DNA of 64,000 bases, taken from NCBI GenBank assembly GCA_028277845.1, contig JANQFL010000070.1, positions 102,775 through 166,774 of the forward strand, read 5' to 3'. This DNA comes from Sneathiellales bacterium (GTDB taxonomy: Bacteria > Pseudomonadota > Alphaproteobacteria > JANQFL01). The notes below the pieces were generated by a model. That model made no database searches and was not told the origin of the DNA. It saw nothing but the letters and a program-made list of their open reading frames with translations. Shown here piece after piece: positions 35,724-44,701 of this stretch. The stretch's first letter is position 1. Each line of letters opens with the position of its first letter. Position numbers and translations under genes: made by a program.

Positions 35724-36650
35724 ATGAGACAATTGGTCGTCGGAGCGGCGCAACTGGGGCCCATACAAAAGGCGGACAACCGGGCCGATGTGGTGGGCCG
35801 CATGATCCGGCTCCTGGATGACGCCGAACGCGCGGGATGTGACCTGGTCGTCTACCCCGAGCTGGCGCTGACCACGTTCTTCCCCCGTTGGTACATGGAC
35901 GACCAGGTCGACGTCGACGGGTGGTTCGAGACGGACATGCCGAACGACGCTACGGCACCGTTATTCACGCGCGCCAGGGAGGCCGGCGTGGCCCTCAGTT
36001 TCGGCTACGCCGAGTTGACGCCGGACGGCCATCATTTCAACACGTCCATTCTGACGGACAAGACCGGCACAATAGTTGGCAAGTACCGCAAGGTTCATCT
36101 TCCCGGCCACGATCAGTTCGACCCGGACCGTACGTTTCAGCACCTGGAAAAGCGTTACTTCGAACCGGGCGATCTGGGATTCCCGGTCTGGAACGCTTTG
36201 GGTGGCGTCATTGGGATGTGTATCTGCAACGACCGGCGCTGGCCGGAAACCTATCGCGTGATGGGGTTGCAGGGCGTGGAGATGATCGTACTTGGATTCA
36301 ATACGCCCGCCGTGAATTCCCAGAAATCGGAGGAAGGCGCCGAAAAACGCCTGTTTCATCACCGGTTGTGCCTGCAATCCGGAGCCTATCAGAACAGCAC
36401 CTGGGTGGTTGCGGTTGCCAAAGCCGGGATCGAGGACGGCCACCCGTTGATCGGCGGCACGATGATCGTCAATCCCAACGGTGAAATCGTCGCGGAATCG
36501 CAATCCCTGGAAGACGAACTGGTGGTCCATTCCTGCGATCTCGATGATACCCAATTCGGCAAGCGGACCATTTTCGACTTCGCCCGTCATAGGCGGATCG
36601 AACACTACGGCTTGATCACCCGGCAGACCGGGGTGAAGGCACCGAACTAG
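35724..36650 (+). CDS. N-carbamoyl-D-amino acid hydrolase (nitrilase superfamily)
   Basis: A 308-residue carbon-nitrogen hydrolase with the complete Glu46-Lys123-Cys168 triad (YPELALTTFFPRW, GKYRKVHLPGH, MCICNDRRWPE). The stretches LALTTFFPRW, FQHLEKRYFEPGDLGFPV and NDRRWPE are those of D-carbamoylases, which split N-carbamoyl-D-amino acids into D-amino acid, CO2 and ammonia. Length fits the family (about 304). It is the second step after the hydantoinase at 38425. The reaction is well supported; the side chain accepted is unknown. Confidence 0.92.
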   Translation: MRQLVVGAAQLGPIQKADNRADVVGRMIRLLDDAERAGCDLVVYPELALTTFFPRWYMDDQVDVDGWFETDMPNDATAPLFTRAREAGVALSFGYAELTPDGHHFNTSILTDKTGTIVGKYRKVHLPGHDQFDPDRTFQHLEKRYFEPGDLGFPVWNALGGVIGMCICNDRRWPETYRVMGLQGVEMIVLGFNTPAVNSQKSEEGAEKRLFHHRLCLQSGAYQNSTWVVAVAKAGIEDGHPLIGGTMIVNPNGEIVAESQSLEDELVVHSCDLDDTQFGKRTIFDFARHRRIEHYGLITRQTGVKAPN

Positions 36651-36684
36651 TGCACGAAGACACGTAAGAAGGAACCAATATGTT

Positions 36685-37623
36685 ATGACCGCTAGGCGAT
36701 TAAACGAGAACGCGAACGGCGTTTACATCATTTCCGCGACGCCGTTTTCCGATGATGGCGCGCTCGATCTCGCCAGTACCGACAGGCTGGTCGATTTTTA
36801 CCTGGAAAAAGGCGTTTCCGGCGTCACCATTCTGGGCATGATGGGCGAGGCACCGAAACTGTCTGCCGAAGAATCGGAACAGTTCGTTCATCGCGTGATG
36901 CGTCGGTTGGATGGACGCCTGCCGGTCATTGTCGGGGTCTCCAATGCCGGGACGGACAATCTTCGACGCCTGGCTGCTGTCAGCATGGATGCCGGGGCGG
37001 CCGGCGTCATGATCGCTCCCTTCGCCGGTCTGAATACGGAAGAAAAACTGTTCCGTTACTACGAGCAAGTCGGCGCGGCATTGGGTCCCGACGTACCCAT
37101 CTGCTATCAGGACTATCCGCAGTCCACCGGGGTGCACATCTCGGTGGACACCTTGTTACGCATGATCGCCGTGATGCCGCAGATGGTCATGCTCAAACAC
37201 GAGGATTGCCCGGGTCTCGGCAAGCTCACCCGTCTTGTCGACGCAATGCGAAGCGGCGCGGCGCGCAGGATATCCATCCTCGTGGGCAACGGCGGGCTTT
37301 ATCTGCCGCAGGAGCTTGCCCGCGGCGCCGACGGGGCCATGACCGGCTTCGCCTATCCGGAAATGCTGGTCGAGGTGGTGGCTCGTCACGCGGCTGGAGA
37401 CACCGTCGGTGCGGAAGATTTGTTCGATGTCTATCTGCCGCTCATCCGGTATGAGCAACAGCCGGGATACGGCCTGGCCGTGCGCAAGGAAGTGCTTCGC
37501 CGGCGCGGCGTTATCGCCAGCGCAAAAACGCGGGATCCTGGACCGGCTTTGAGTGCACCAGATCGGGAAGAACTGACATCTCTGATCGCACGGCTTGACC
37601 GGCGCTTGGCGGAGGCTGCCTGA
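36685..37623 (+). CDS. DapA-family (DHDPS/NAL) lyase or synthase
   Basis: A 312-residue class I aldolase-type protein of the dihydrodipicolinate synthase family. It has the GVTILGMMGEAPKLSAEE segment (equivalent to the GTTGE loop), the Tyr in ICYQDYPQSTG and the Schiff-base Lys in MVMLKHEDCPG. Enzymes of this family cleave or form bonds to pyruvate or related oxo acids. It is not a housekeeping dapA by context: it sits between a D-carbamoylase and an SDR. The substrate is unknown. AAGAAGGAACC lies before the ATG, and the stop overlaps the next start. Confidence 0.88.
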   Translation: MTARRLNENANGVYIISATPFSDDGALDLASTDRLVDFYLEKGVSGVTILGMMGEAPKLSAEESEQFVHRVMRRLDGRLPVIVGVSNAGTDNLRRLAAVSMDAGAAGVMIAPFAGLNTEEKLFRYYEQVGAALGPDVPICYQDYPQSTGVHISVDTLLRMIAVMPQMVMLKHEDCPGLGKLTRLVDAMRSGAARRISILVGNGGLYLPQELARGADGAMTGFAYPEMLVEVVARHAAGDTVGAEDLFDVYLPLIRYEQQPGYGLAVRKEVLRRRGVIASAKTRDPGPALSAPDREELTSLIARLDRRLAEAA

Positions 37624-38411
37624 TGGATCTCGGACTGGTCGGCAAACGGGCGCTGGTTTTGGCGTCGAGCCGGGGACTCGGACTGGGTATCGCGCGTGCA
37701 CTGGCTATGGAAGGGGCGCATGTCTTGATTTGCGGCCGGTCGCAGGACAGGCTCGCCGCGGCGGCCGAGGACATTACGACGAAAGGTCCGGGAAAGGCGG
37801 AATACGTTGCGATCGATCTGAAGCAGTCCGACAGCGCAGAGGTTTTGTTTGCGGAAGCCCGGAAGGCGTTGGGTGGCGTCGACATCTTGGTCAACAATAC
37901 GGGCGGCCCGCCGCCGGGAAGTATCACCGGTCCCGATACCGCGGTTTGGCTCGAACAATTCGAAGCCATGGTGCTCCGCGTCATCCATCTCACCAATCTG
38001 TGCCTTCCGCCCATGCGGGATGCAGGCTGGGGTCGGATTGTCACCGTGGCGTCGTCTGGAGTGGTGCAACCCATTCCCAATCTGGGGCTCTCGAACGCGT
38101 TGCGGTCCACATTGGTCGGGTGGTCAAAAACCATCGCCAACGAGGTTGCCAGCGACGGCGTGACCGTGAATATGGTGGTGCCCGGACGCATCCACACGGA
38201 ACGGGTCGACGAATTGGATGCAGCAGCGGCCAAGCGGACCGGAAAGACGGTCGAGGATGTTGCGACGGCATCTCGTGCCGCTATTCCGATGGGCCGGTAT
38301 GGCACCGTCGCGGAATTTTCCGCGGTGGTGGCGTTTCTAGCCGGCGTACCGGCCAGCTACGTATCCGGAAGCGTTATCCGGTGCGACGGCGGCGCAATTC
38401 GGTCGGTGTAA
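37623..38411 (+). CDS. Short-chain dehydrogenase/reductase
   Basis: A 262-residue classical-type SDR with the NAD(P)-binding ASSRGLGLGIARAL motif, VNNTGG (NNAG equivalent) and an SNALRS segment where the usual active-site YxxxK is altered: after the catalytic Ser in VASSGV the expected Tyr is not obvious (LGLSNALRSTLVGWSKT). It resembles 3-oxoacyl reductase-like SDRs that share this SNALR variant. The start overlaps the DapA-like gene's stop (TGATG). The reaction is unknown; the neighbouring lyase may produce its substrate. Confidence 0.87.
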   Translation: MDLGLVGKRALVLASSRGLGLGIARALAMEGAHVLICGRSQDRLAAAAEDITTKGPGKAEYVAIDLKQSDSAEVLFAEARKALGGVDILVNNTGGPPPGSITGPDTAVWLEQFEAMVLRVIHLTNLCLPPMRDAGWGRIVTVASSGVVQPIPNLGLSNALRSTLVGWSKTIANEVASDGVTVNMVVPGRIHTERVDELDAAAAKRTGKTVEDVATASRAAIPMGRYGTVAEFSAVVAFLAGVPASYVSGSVIRCDGGAIRSV

Positions 38412-38424
38412 GGGAGAGGCGGTT

Positions 38425-39888
38425 ATGGCGGACTTTGATGTCCTGATCACCAACGGAACCGTGGCCACGGCCAGTGACACCTTCAAGTCGGATGTCGCCG
38501 TCCGCGACGGGCGCATCGTCGCCCTGGGACACGGTCTGGGAACGGCAAATCGCACGATCGACGCGGACGGCATGCTTGTGCTGCCCGGCGGGATCGACGC
38601 CCACTGCCATATCGAGCAGGAATCGTCGACCCGCATCATGACCGCCGACGATTACTATTCCGGCAGCGTCTCGGCGGCCTTCGGCGGCACGACCACCATC
38701 ATGCCGTTCGCCGCCCAGCATCGGGGCCAAAGCCTGCGCGATGTCGTCAAGACGGCGCACGACCGCGCCGGACCGAAGGCGGTCATCGACTACGCCTTCC
38801 ACCTGATCATTTCCGATACGAACGAACGGGTCATGGGTCAGGAACTGCCCGGTCTGATCATGGACGGCTACACCTCGTTCAAAGTCTATCTGACGTACGA
38901 GAAGCTCAAGATCAGCGACCGTCAGATGCTCGATGTCCTGGCCCTGGCCCGCGAACACGGCGCCATGACCATGGTGCATGCGGAAAACGACGACGTGATT
39001 AGCTGGCTGACGGAACGGTTGCTGACAGGCGGGCACACGGCACCGAAATTCCACGCCGTAAGCCACGCCCGCATCGCCGAGGCCGAGGCATCGCGCCGGG
39101 CCATCGATCTCGCCCGGCTGGTCGACGCATCGCTGTTGATCGTCCACGTGTCGGAACCCGAGGCCGCCAAGGCGATCCTGGACGCCCGCAACAACGGTTT
39201 GGATATTTACGGTGAGACCTGTCCGCAATATCTGTTCCTGACGGCGGCGGATCTGGACCGTGATGGCATGGAGGGCGCCAAATTCTGCTGCTCGCCGCCG
39301 CCCCGCGACACGGCGGCACAGGACGCCATCTGGCGTGGCCTGAGCAACGGCACGTTCCAGGTGTATTCCTCCGATCACGCGCCGTATCGCTATGACGAAA
39401 CCGGCAAATTCAATGCCGGACCCAATCCGACATTCAAGAAGATCGCCAACGGCGTACCGGGCCTCGAAGTCCGTATGCCGCTTCTGTTTTCCGAAGGGGT
39501 TGGCAAGGGCCGCCTGAACCTGAACGAGTTCGTTGCCTTGACCGCGACCAACGCGGCCAAGATATATGGCCTGCATCCGCGCAAGGGTACGATCGCCGTC
39601 GGTTCCGATGCCGATATCGCGATCTGGGATCCGCAATGGCAGCGCACCATCACCGTCGATATGATGCACGACAATATGGATTACACACCTTACGAAGGTC
39701 GCCAGGTCACCGGATGGCCACGCATCGTGCTGAGCCGCGGACGGGTCGTCGTTGAAGACGAAACCCTGCAGGTGGAAAGAGGGTCGGGGGCGTTTATCGA
39801 ACGGCACCCTGCACCCGCTAAATCGGACACCAGCCGTTTGCAGCCCGAATTGGATCCTGCCCGCAATTTCGGTGCAAAGCTGCTGTGA
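38425..39888 (+). CDS. D-hydantoinase / dihydropyrimidinase
   Basis: A 487-residue cyclic-amide amidohydrolase. It has the metal-binding HxH in GGIDAHCHIEQESS, the FGGTTTIMPFAAQHRGQSL segment, the carboxylated Lys in GYTSFKVYLTYE, further His residues in MVHAEND and LIVHVSEPEA, and the metal Asp in SSDHAPY. Length agrees with the family (about 460-490). It opens hydantoins or dihydropyrimidines to N-carbamoyl acids, which the carbamoylase at 35724 then hydrolyses. The presence of a D-carbamoylase and a hydantoin racemase favours a hydantoin over a pyrimidine role. Confidence 0.93.
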   Translation: MADFDVLITNGTVATASDTFKSDVAVRDGRIVALGHGLGTANRTIDADGMLVLPGGIDAHCHIEQESSTRIMTADDYYSGSVSAAFGGTTTIMPFAAQHRGQSLRDVVKTAHDRAGPKAVIDYAFHLIISDTNERVMGQELPGLIMDGYTSFKVYLTYEKLKISDRQMLDVLALAREHGAMTMVHAENDDVISWLTERLLTGGHTAPKFHAVSHARIAEAEASRRAIDLARLVDASLLIVHVSEPEAAKAILDARNNGLDIYGETCPQYLFLTAADLDRDGMEGAKFCCSPPPRDTAAQDAIWRGLSNGTFQVYSSDHAPYRYDETGKFNAGPNPTFKKIANGVPGLEVRMPLLFSEGVGKGRLNLNEFVALTATNAAKIYGLHPRKGTIAVGSDADIAIWDPQWQRTITVDMMHDNMDYTPYEGRQVTGWPRIVLSRGRVVVEDETLQVERGSGAFIERHPAPAKSDTSRLQPELDPARNFGAKLL

Positions 39889-40532
39889 AGATCGTCGTCG
39901 TCAATCCCAACTCGAACCAGGCGGTCACCGACGGCATTTCAGAGGCGTTGGAACCCTATCGGTTGACCGGCGGCCCTTCGATCGAATGCCTCACCTTGCA
40001 GCAAGGACCGTTCGGCATCGAAAGCCAGGCGGATATCGAGGCCGTGACACTCCCGCTACGGGACTTGGTGACGGAACGCGCGGACGCGGATGCATTTGTT
40101 ATCGCCTGTTATTCCGATCCGGGCATTCATGTCTGCCGCGAAGCCGCGCAAGTGCCGGTCTACGGTATTCAGGAATGCGGCGCACTGATGGCGTCGTCGC
40201 GGGGGGATCGTTTCGGCGTCATCGCGCTCAGTCCGGCCTCCATCCGCCGCCATTTGCGCTATCTGCGGCAATTGCAACTGATCGACCGGCTGGCAGCCGA
40301 GCGGGCGGCGGACTTGTCCGTCGCCGAAAGCGGGCAGGGGGGCGATACGCTGGACAGGCTGGTCGAAGCCGGGGTGGCCTTGCGGGACCGGGATAGCGCC
40401 GACGTTATCATCCTTGGTTGTGCCGGCATGGCGCGAAACCGGGTGCCTTTGGAGGACCGGTTGGGTATTCCGGTCATTGACCCGACCCAGGCGGCGGTTG
40501 CCATGGCGATGGGCGGACTGCTGGTAAGCTAA
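39885..40532 (+). CDS. Asp/Glu/hydantoin racemase family protein
   Basis: A 215-residue racemase of the hydantoin-racemase type. The two catalytic cysteines are visible in VIACYSDPG and LGCAGMARN. It begins KIVVVNPNSNQAVTDGI, typical of the family. The GTG start overlaps the hydantoinase stop (GTGA). It would racemise L-hydantoins so that the D-specific enzymes can consume both forms. Confidence 0.92.
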   Translation: MKIVVVNPNSNQAVTDGISEALEPYRLTGGPSIECLTLQQGPFGIESQADIEAVTLPLRDLVTERADADAFVIACYSDPGIHVCREAAQVPVYGIQECGALMASSRGDRFGVIALSPASIRRHLRYLRQLQLIDRLAAERAADLSVAESGQGGDTLDRLVEAGVALRDRDSADVIILGCAGMARNRVPLEDRLGIPVIDPTQAAVAMAMGGLLVS

Positions 40533-40540
40533 GCGGCATC

Positions 40541-41464
40541 ATGAAGATCGAACGCAAGAACGACCTGAGCCTGCGCCTGTTGGAGGTGTTCGGCGCCGTC
40601 ATGCGGACCCAGACCACGGTGGTGGCGGCGGAGGAACTGGGATTGTCGCAGCCGGCGGTCAGCAACGCCATCCGGTCGCTGGAAAAACGCCTTGGCATGA
40701 CGTTGTTCGAACGCTCCAACCGGGGCCTGCTTCCGACCGCGGAAGCGCGCTTGCTGTTCGAGGAAGTCGAGCCCGTCTATATGATGATGCGGGGTATCGA
40801 GCGCCGCATCCGCGACATCAAGAGCACCCACGACGGTTATTTGCGTATTGTCGCCACGCCACCCCTGGGTCACACGGTTATTCCATTGGCGCTCAAACGG
40901 TTTCTCAAGGGCCGGTCCGGCGTTCGGGTCACCTATGATGTGCGCCGGCTTGATACGACACTGGCCGCCATCGAAACCAACCAGTTCGATGTCGGCTTCA
41001 TGTTCGGTCTCGAACAGCATCCCGCCTGCGATGTCATGCCGCTCTATGAAGGCGCCATGGCGTGCGTGCTCAAGGCCGATCATGCCCTGGCCGCGCAAGA
41101 CTCCATCTCGCCCGACGATATCCGGTGCCACAATCTGATTGGCATCGGCCTCGATATTGATTCACCGCTGGGCGCGATGATCCGGGCGGCGTTCGTATCA
41201 TCCCGTGTACCCCATGAAACCAACATCGAAGTGCGCTATTGCCATACGGCAGCGGTACTGGCCGATGCCGGGCTGGGCGTCGCTGTTGTTGATCCCTTGA
41301 CCGCTCACTATTCCCGCAGCGTCGAGCTGGTCAGCCGCCCGTTCGTTCCGGAAACCCGCGTTGTCGCATCGGCCATCGTGCGCCAGGGCCGGACACTGCC
41401 GAAGGTCACCGAGGCCTTTATCGAAGAGATACGCCGGGCACTGAACGAAATCCCCATTCCTTGA
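40541..41464 (+). CDS. LysR-family transcriptional regulator
   Basis: A 307-residue LysR regulator. The N-terminal helix-turn-helix is at about residues 9-65 (LLEVFGAVMRTQTTVVAAEELGLSQPAVSNAIRSLEKRLG), followed by a periplasmic-binding-like effector domain. It lies eight bases after the racemase gene on the same strand, an unusual place for a LysR gene, which are often divergent. It probably controls the hydantoin operon; no LysR box could be assigned. Confidence 0.93.
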   Translation: MKIERKNDLSLRLLEVFGAVMRTQTTVVAAEELGLSQPAVSNAIRSLEKRLGMTLFERSNRGLLPTAEARLLFEEVEPVYMMMRGIERRIRDIKSTHDGYLRIVATPPLGHTVIPLALKRFLKGRSGVRVTYDVRRLDTTLAAIETNQFDVGFMFGLEQHPACDVMPLYEGAMACVLKADHALAAQDSISPDDIRCHNLIGIGLDIDSPLGAMIRAAFVSSRVPHETNIEVRYCHTAAVLADAGLGVAVVDPLTAHYSRSVELVSRPFVPETRVVASAIVRQGRTLPKVTEAFIEEIRRALNEIPIP

Positions 41465-41542
41465 TTCCGATTCTCATCGACTTACGCCGTTGCCGCCTGA
41501 TACGGTCGCCCGTTGAATTTCCAGTAGTAGCGTCGAGGCGCC

Positions 41543-42874
41543 ATGATCTATAGCGAACAGACCCCCGTTGCGTTCAACGATCCATTGCCCGGCCGGGTCG
41601 ATGTGGTCGTCATCGGCGGCGGCGTGATTGGCATCTCGACCGCTTACTTTCTGGCAAAACAGGGTGTTTCCGTCGCCGTATGCGAGAAAGGACGGGTGGC
41701 CGGGGAGCAGTCGAGCCGCAACTGGGGCTGGGTGCGCCAGCAGGGCCGGGACCCGGATGAACTGCCGATCATGACGGAAAGCCTGGGCATCTGGGACGGG
41801 TTGGCCAGGGAGACCGGCGAGGATTTCGGCTTCACCCGCTGTGGCGTGACGTACCTGGCCGACGACGCCAAGGAGTTGGCCGGCCTGGAGACGTGGATGG
41901 AGGTGGCGAAGCAACATCAACTGGATACCCGCGTACTGGGCAAATCGGAAGTGGATGACATGATTTCCGATGCCAACGGCCAATGGCACGGGGCCTTGAT
42001 CACGCCGAGCGATGGCCGGGCGGAGCCTTGGAAAGCCGTCCCGGCACTGGCGCGCGCGGCCCGGGCCGAAGGTACGGTCATCCTGGAAAACTGTGCCGTG
42101 AGGACCATCGAATCCGAAGGTGGCCGGGTCGGTGGCGTGGTTACCGAGAAGGGTACCGTTAAGACTTCGGCCGTCGTGTGTGCCGGTGGCGTGTGGTCGT
42201 CGCTGTTTCTCCGCAATCTGGGTATCGACTTGCCGCAATTGACGGTCAAGTCTTGTGTCGCGGCGACCGGGCCGGCAACGGACATCTTTCAAGGCAATGC
42301 GGCATCGAGTCATCTGGCGTTCCGGCGCCGCCAGGACGGCGGCTATACCATCGCGTTGGGTGACTACCACGAACACTATGTCTCGCGTGACAGCTTCCGG
42401 CATTTCTTCAAGTTCCTGCCCAATTTGAAGCTGACCTGGCGCAAGACCCATCTGCGGTTCGGAGACGGTTTGTGGGAGCGCCTGTTCGGTACCGAATCCT
42501 GGTCCGCCGATGAAGAAACACCGTTTGAACGCAACCGCGTCGTCAATCCGGCGCCGACGCCGGCGGTCGTCAACCGCATGCACGCACGCATGGCGAAGTA
42601 TCTGCCGTCCTTAGCCGATGTGCCGCTCGCCGAAACCTGGGCCGGCATGATCGACACGATGCCCGACGTGGTTCCCGTAATGGACGAGACGCCCAGCCTG
42701 CCGGGCCTTTTCCTGGCGACCGGGTTCAGCGGGCATGGTTTCGGCATCGGTCCCGGCGCCGGCCGGGTCATGGCGGATTTGATACAAGGCCGGCCAACCG
42801 GACACGACCTGACCCGGTTCCGGTTTTCCCGGTTTTCCGACGGCAGCCCGATCACCTTGGGACCGGCGCTCTGA
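41543..42874 (+). CDS. FAD-dependent amine/D-amino-acid oxidoreductase (DAO family)
   Basis: A 443-residue flavoprotein with the dinucleotide-binding motif VVVIGGGVIGISTAYFLA at about residue 17 and a DAO-type C-terminal GFSGHGFGIGPGAGRVMADLI. The segment SSRNWGWVRQQGRDP near residue 57 is typical of a bacterial subgroup of sarcosine/D-amino-acid oxidases. Following a D-hydantoinase pathway, it could oxidise the D-amino acid formed to the oxo acid. This is inference. Confidence 0.9.
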   Translation: MIYSEQTPVAFNDPLPGRVDVVVIGGGVIGISTAYFLAKQGVSVAVCEKGRVAGEQSSRNWGWVRQQGRDPDELPIMTESLGIWDGLARETGEDFGFTRCGVTYLADDAKELAGLETWMEVAKQHQLDTRVLGKSEVDDMISDANGQWHGALITPSDGRAEPWKAVPALARAARAEGTVILENCAVRTIESEGGRVGGVVTEKGTVKTSAVVCAGGVWSSLFLRNLGIDLPQLTVKSCVAATGPATDIFQGNAASSHLAFRRRQDGGYTIALGDYHEHYVSRDSFRHFFKFLPNLKLTWRKTHLRFGDGLWERLFGTESWSADEETPFERNRVVNPAPTPAVVNRMHARMAKYLPSLADVPLAETWAGMIDTMPDVVPVMDETPSLPGLFLATGFSGHGFGIGPGAGRVMADLIQGRPTGHDLTRFRFSRFSDGSPITLGPAL

Positions 42875-42940
42875 TTTGATCGCGGCACCAAGGGACCAGT
42901 TCGTCACAACCCGTTGAACCAGTGGCCCTTTGTCGTTGAG

Positions 42941-42954
42941 TGACGTTTACGTCA
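42941..42954. repeat. Inverted repeat TGACGT-TT-ACGTCA
   Basis: A perfect six-base inverted repeat with a two-base centre lies 67 bases before the amidohydrolase start, in an otherwise featureless 146-base gap. Size and position fit an operator for a dimeric regulator of the 43021-46455 genes. No regulator can be named. Confidence 0.4.
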
Positions 42955-43020
42955 AGGTCACCATAGGCTCCCGCCGATGCCGGCCGGTCCACCCGTTACG
43001 ATGTGAGTCAGGAGTCCGCC

Positions 43021-44670
43021 GTGAGCGATATCACCATCTACAGCGCCAAACGCATTCTCACGATGAACAGGAGCAATCCGCTTGCCACCCATGTCGCTGT
43101 GCGCGACGGCATGATTCTCGGAGCCGGTGCGTTGGAGGACCTGACCGGGTGGGAACCGTACACGGTCGATGACCGGTTTGCCGGCAAGGTCCTCATGCCG
43201 GGTATGATCGAGGGTCACGCCCACGCCATGGAAGGCGCCGTGTGGCAGGACGAATATGTCGGCTACTACGACCGGGTCAGTCCGGACGGGGACTCGAAGC
43301 CGGGTCTCAAAAGTATCGACGAAGTCATTGATTATTTGTCGAAAGTCGATGCTGCAATGGACGAGCCGGAAGAGGCGCTCATCGCCTGGGGATTCGATCC
43401 GATCTATTTCGGCGGCCGGCGCATGGTGGCCGCCGATCTCGACAGGATCTCGTCGACCCGGCCTATCCTGGTGGTGCACGCCAGCTTTCACATCGTCAAC
43501 GTCAATACGGCTGTGCTGACCAGGGCCAACGTCACCGCCGAAACCAATGTCATGGGCATCATGAAGGACGCGGATGGCAAGGTCACCGGCGAGCTGCAGG
43601 GCATGCCGGCGCGCTTCATCGTGACCAGCGCGATTGGCCGCGAGCATTTCGTGGAGATGGGTCAAGAGGGGTCTTTGTGGCGATTCGCGCGTTCGGCCCA
43701 GTTGGCCGGTGTCACGACGAGTACCGATTTGGCCAACGACTTCGCCGAGGCGACGTTGGCCAATATGAAAAAGCTCACGAGCCGAGCCGACTACCCGTTG
43801 CGCATCGTGCCGGCTTTTCTGTCCAATACGAGGCCGCCCGAGGAGGGTGTCGAGATGGTCAGGCGCATCTTGCCTGAAAGCAGCGATAAGCTGCGGTTCG
43901 GCTTGGTCAAAATGGTGAGCGACGGCTCGATCCAAGGCTTCACGGCGCGGTTGATGGAGCCCGGCTACTACAACGGCGCGCCGAACGGACTTTGGTATAT
44001 CGAACCCGATGAAATCCCACGTATTCTCAACGCATATCACGGCGCCGGACTGCAGGTGCATGTCCACACCAACGGCGATCAGGCCACTGATGTGGTTCTC
44101 GATGCCATGGAGGACGCGTTGCGGGAGTTCCCCAACCCCGACGCCCGCTTCACGATCCAGCATTGCCAGATGGCGCACGAATCCCACTACCGGAAAATGG
44201 CGCGGCTGGGCGTCTGCGCCAACCTGTTCGCCAATCACCTGTTTTACTGGGGCGACGAGCATTACGAGCAGACCATGGGGCCGGAGCGGGCGTGCCGCAT
44301 GAACGCCACGGGAACGGCCAAGCGCCTGGGCGTACCGTTCACCATTCACTCCGATGCGCCGATTACACCACTGGCCCCACTGTTCACCGCATGGTGTGCG
44401 GTCAACCGGACCACGGTTTCGGGCCGCGTGCTGGGTGAGGAGGAACGCATCAGCGTCGAGGATGCCCTGGAGGCCGTCACTCTCGGTGCCGCCTACACCC
44501 TCAAGCTCGATGGCGAAATCGGATCGATCGAAGCCGGAAAGCGGGCCGACTTCGCGGTGTTGGAAGACGATCCGCTCGAGGCGGGTGCCGATGGTCTGAA
44601 GGACGTCCGGGTCTGGGGGACCGTTGTCGGCGGTGAGATATTCGACAACGCCGCCATCACCGGGTCTTGA
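43021..44670 (+). CDS. YtcJ-type metal-dependent amidohydrolase
   Basis: A 549-residue member of the amidohydrolase_3 (YtcJ) family. It has the metal HxH in PGMIEGHAHAMEG, later VHVHTNGDQATDVVLDA and QHCQMAHESHYRKM, and a final Asp in FTIHSDAPITPLAP. The family hydrolyses amides, formamides or cyclic ureas. AGGAG at six bases upstream supports GTG 43021 over the in-frame GTG at 43003. A CobW-type GTPase gene follows, which may help supply its metal. Confidence 0.9.
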   Translation: MSDITIYSAKRILTMNRSNPLATHVAVRDGMILGAGALEDLTGWEPYTVDDRFAGKVLMPGMIEGHAHAMEGAVWQDEYVGYYDRVSPDGDSKPGLKSIDEVIDYLSKVDAAMDEPEEALIAWGFDPIYFGGRRMVAADLDRISSTRPILVVHASFHIVNVNTAVLTRANVTAETNVMGIMKDADGKVTGELQGMPARFIVTSAIGREHFVEMGQEGSLWRFARSAQLAGVTTSTDLANDFAEATLANMKKLTSRADYPLRIVPAFLSNTRPPEEGVEMVRRILPESSDKLRFGLVKMVSDGSIQGFTARLMEPGYYNGAPNGLWYIEPDEIPRILNAYHGAGLQVHVHTNGDQATDVVLDAMEDALREFPNPDARFTIQHCQMAHESHYRKMARLGVCANLFANHLFYWGDEHYEQTMGPERACRMNATGTAKRLGVPFTIHSDAPITPLAPLFTAWCAVNRTTVSGRVLGEEERISVEDALEAVTLGAAYTLKLDGEIGSIEAGKRADFAVLEDDPLEAGADGLKDVRVWGTVVGGEIFDNAAITGS

Positions 44671-44701
44671 TCCCGGCGCGTTGCCGCACCAAAGTGACTT
44701 C

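Noticed and set aside
36685..37623. Housekeeping dapA (lysine pathway)
   Set aside because: The family fits, but the gene is fused by overlaps into a hydantoin-catabolic operon, and a second, divergent DapA-family gene occurs at 47794, so neither can be called dapA.
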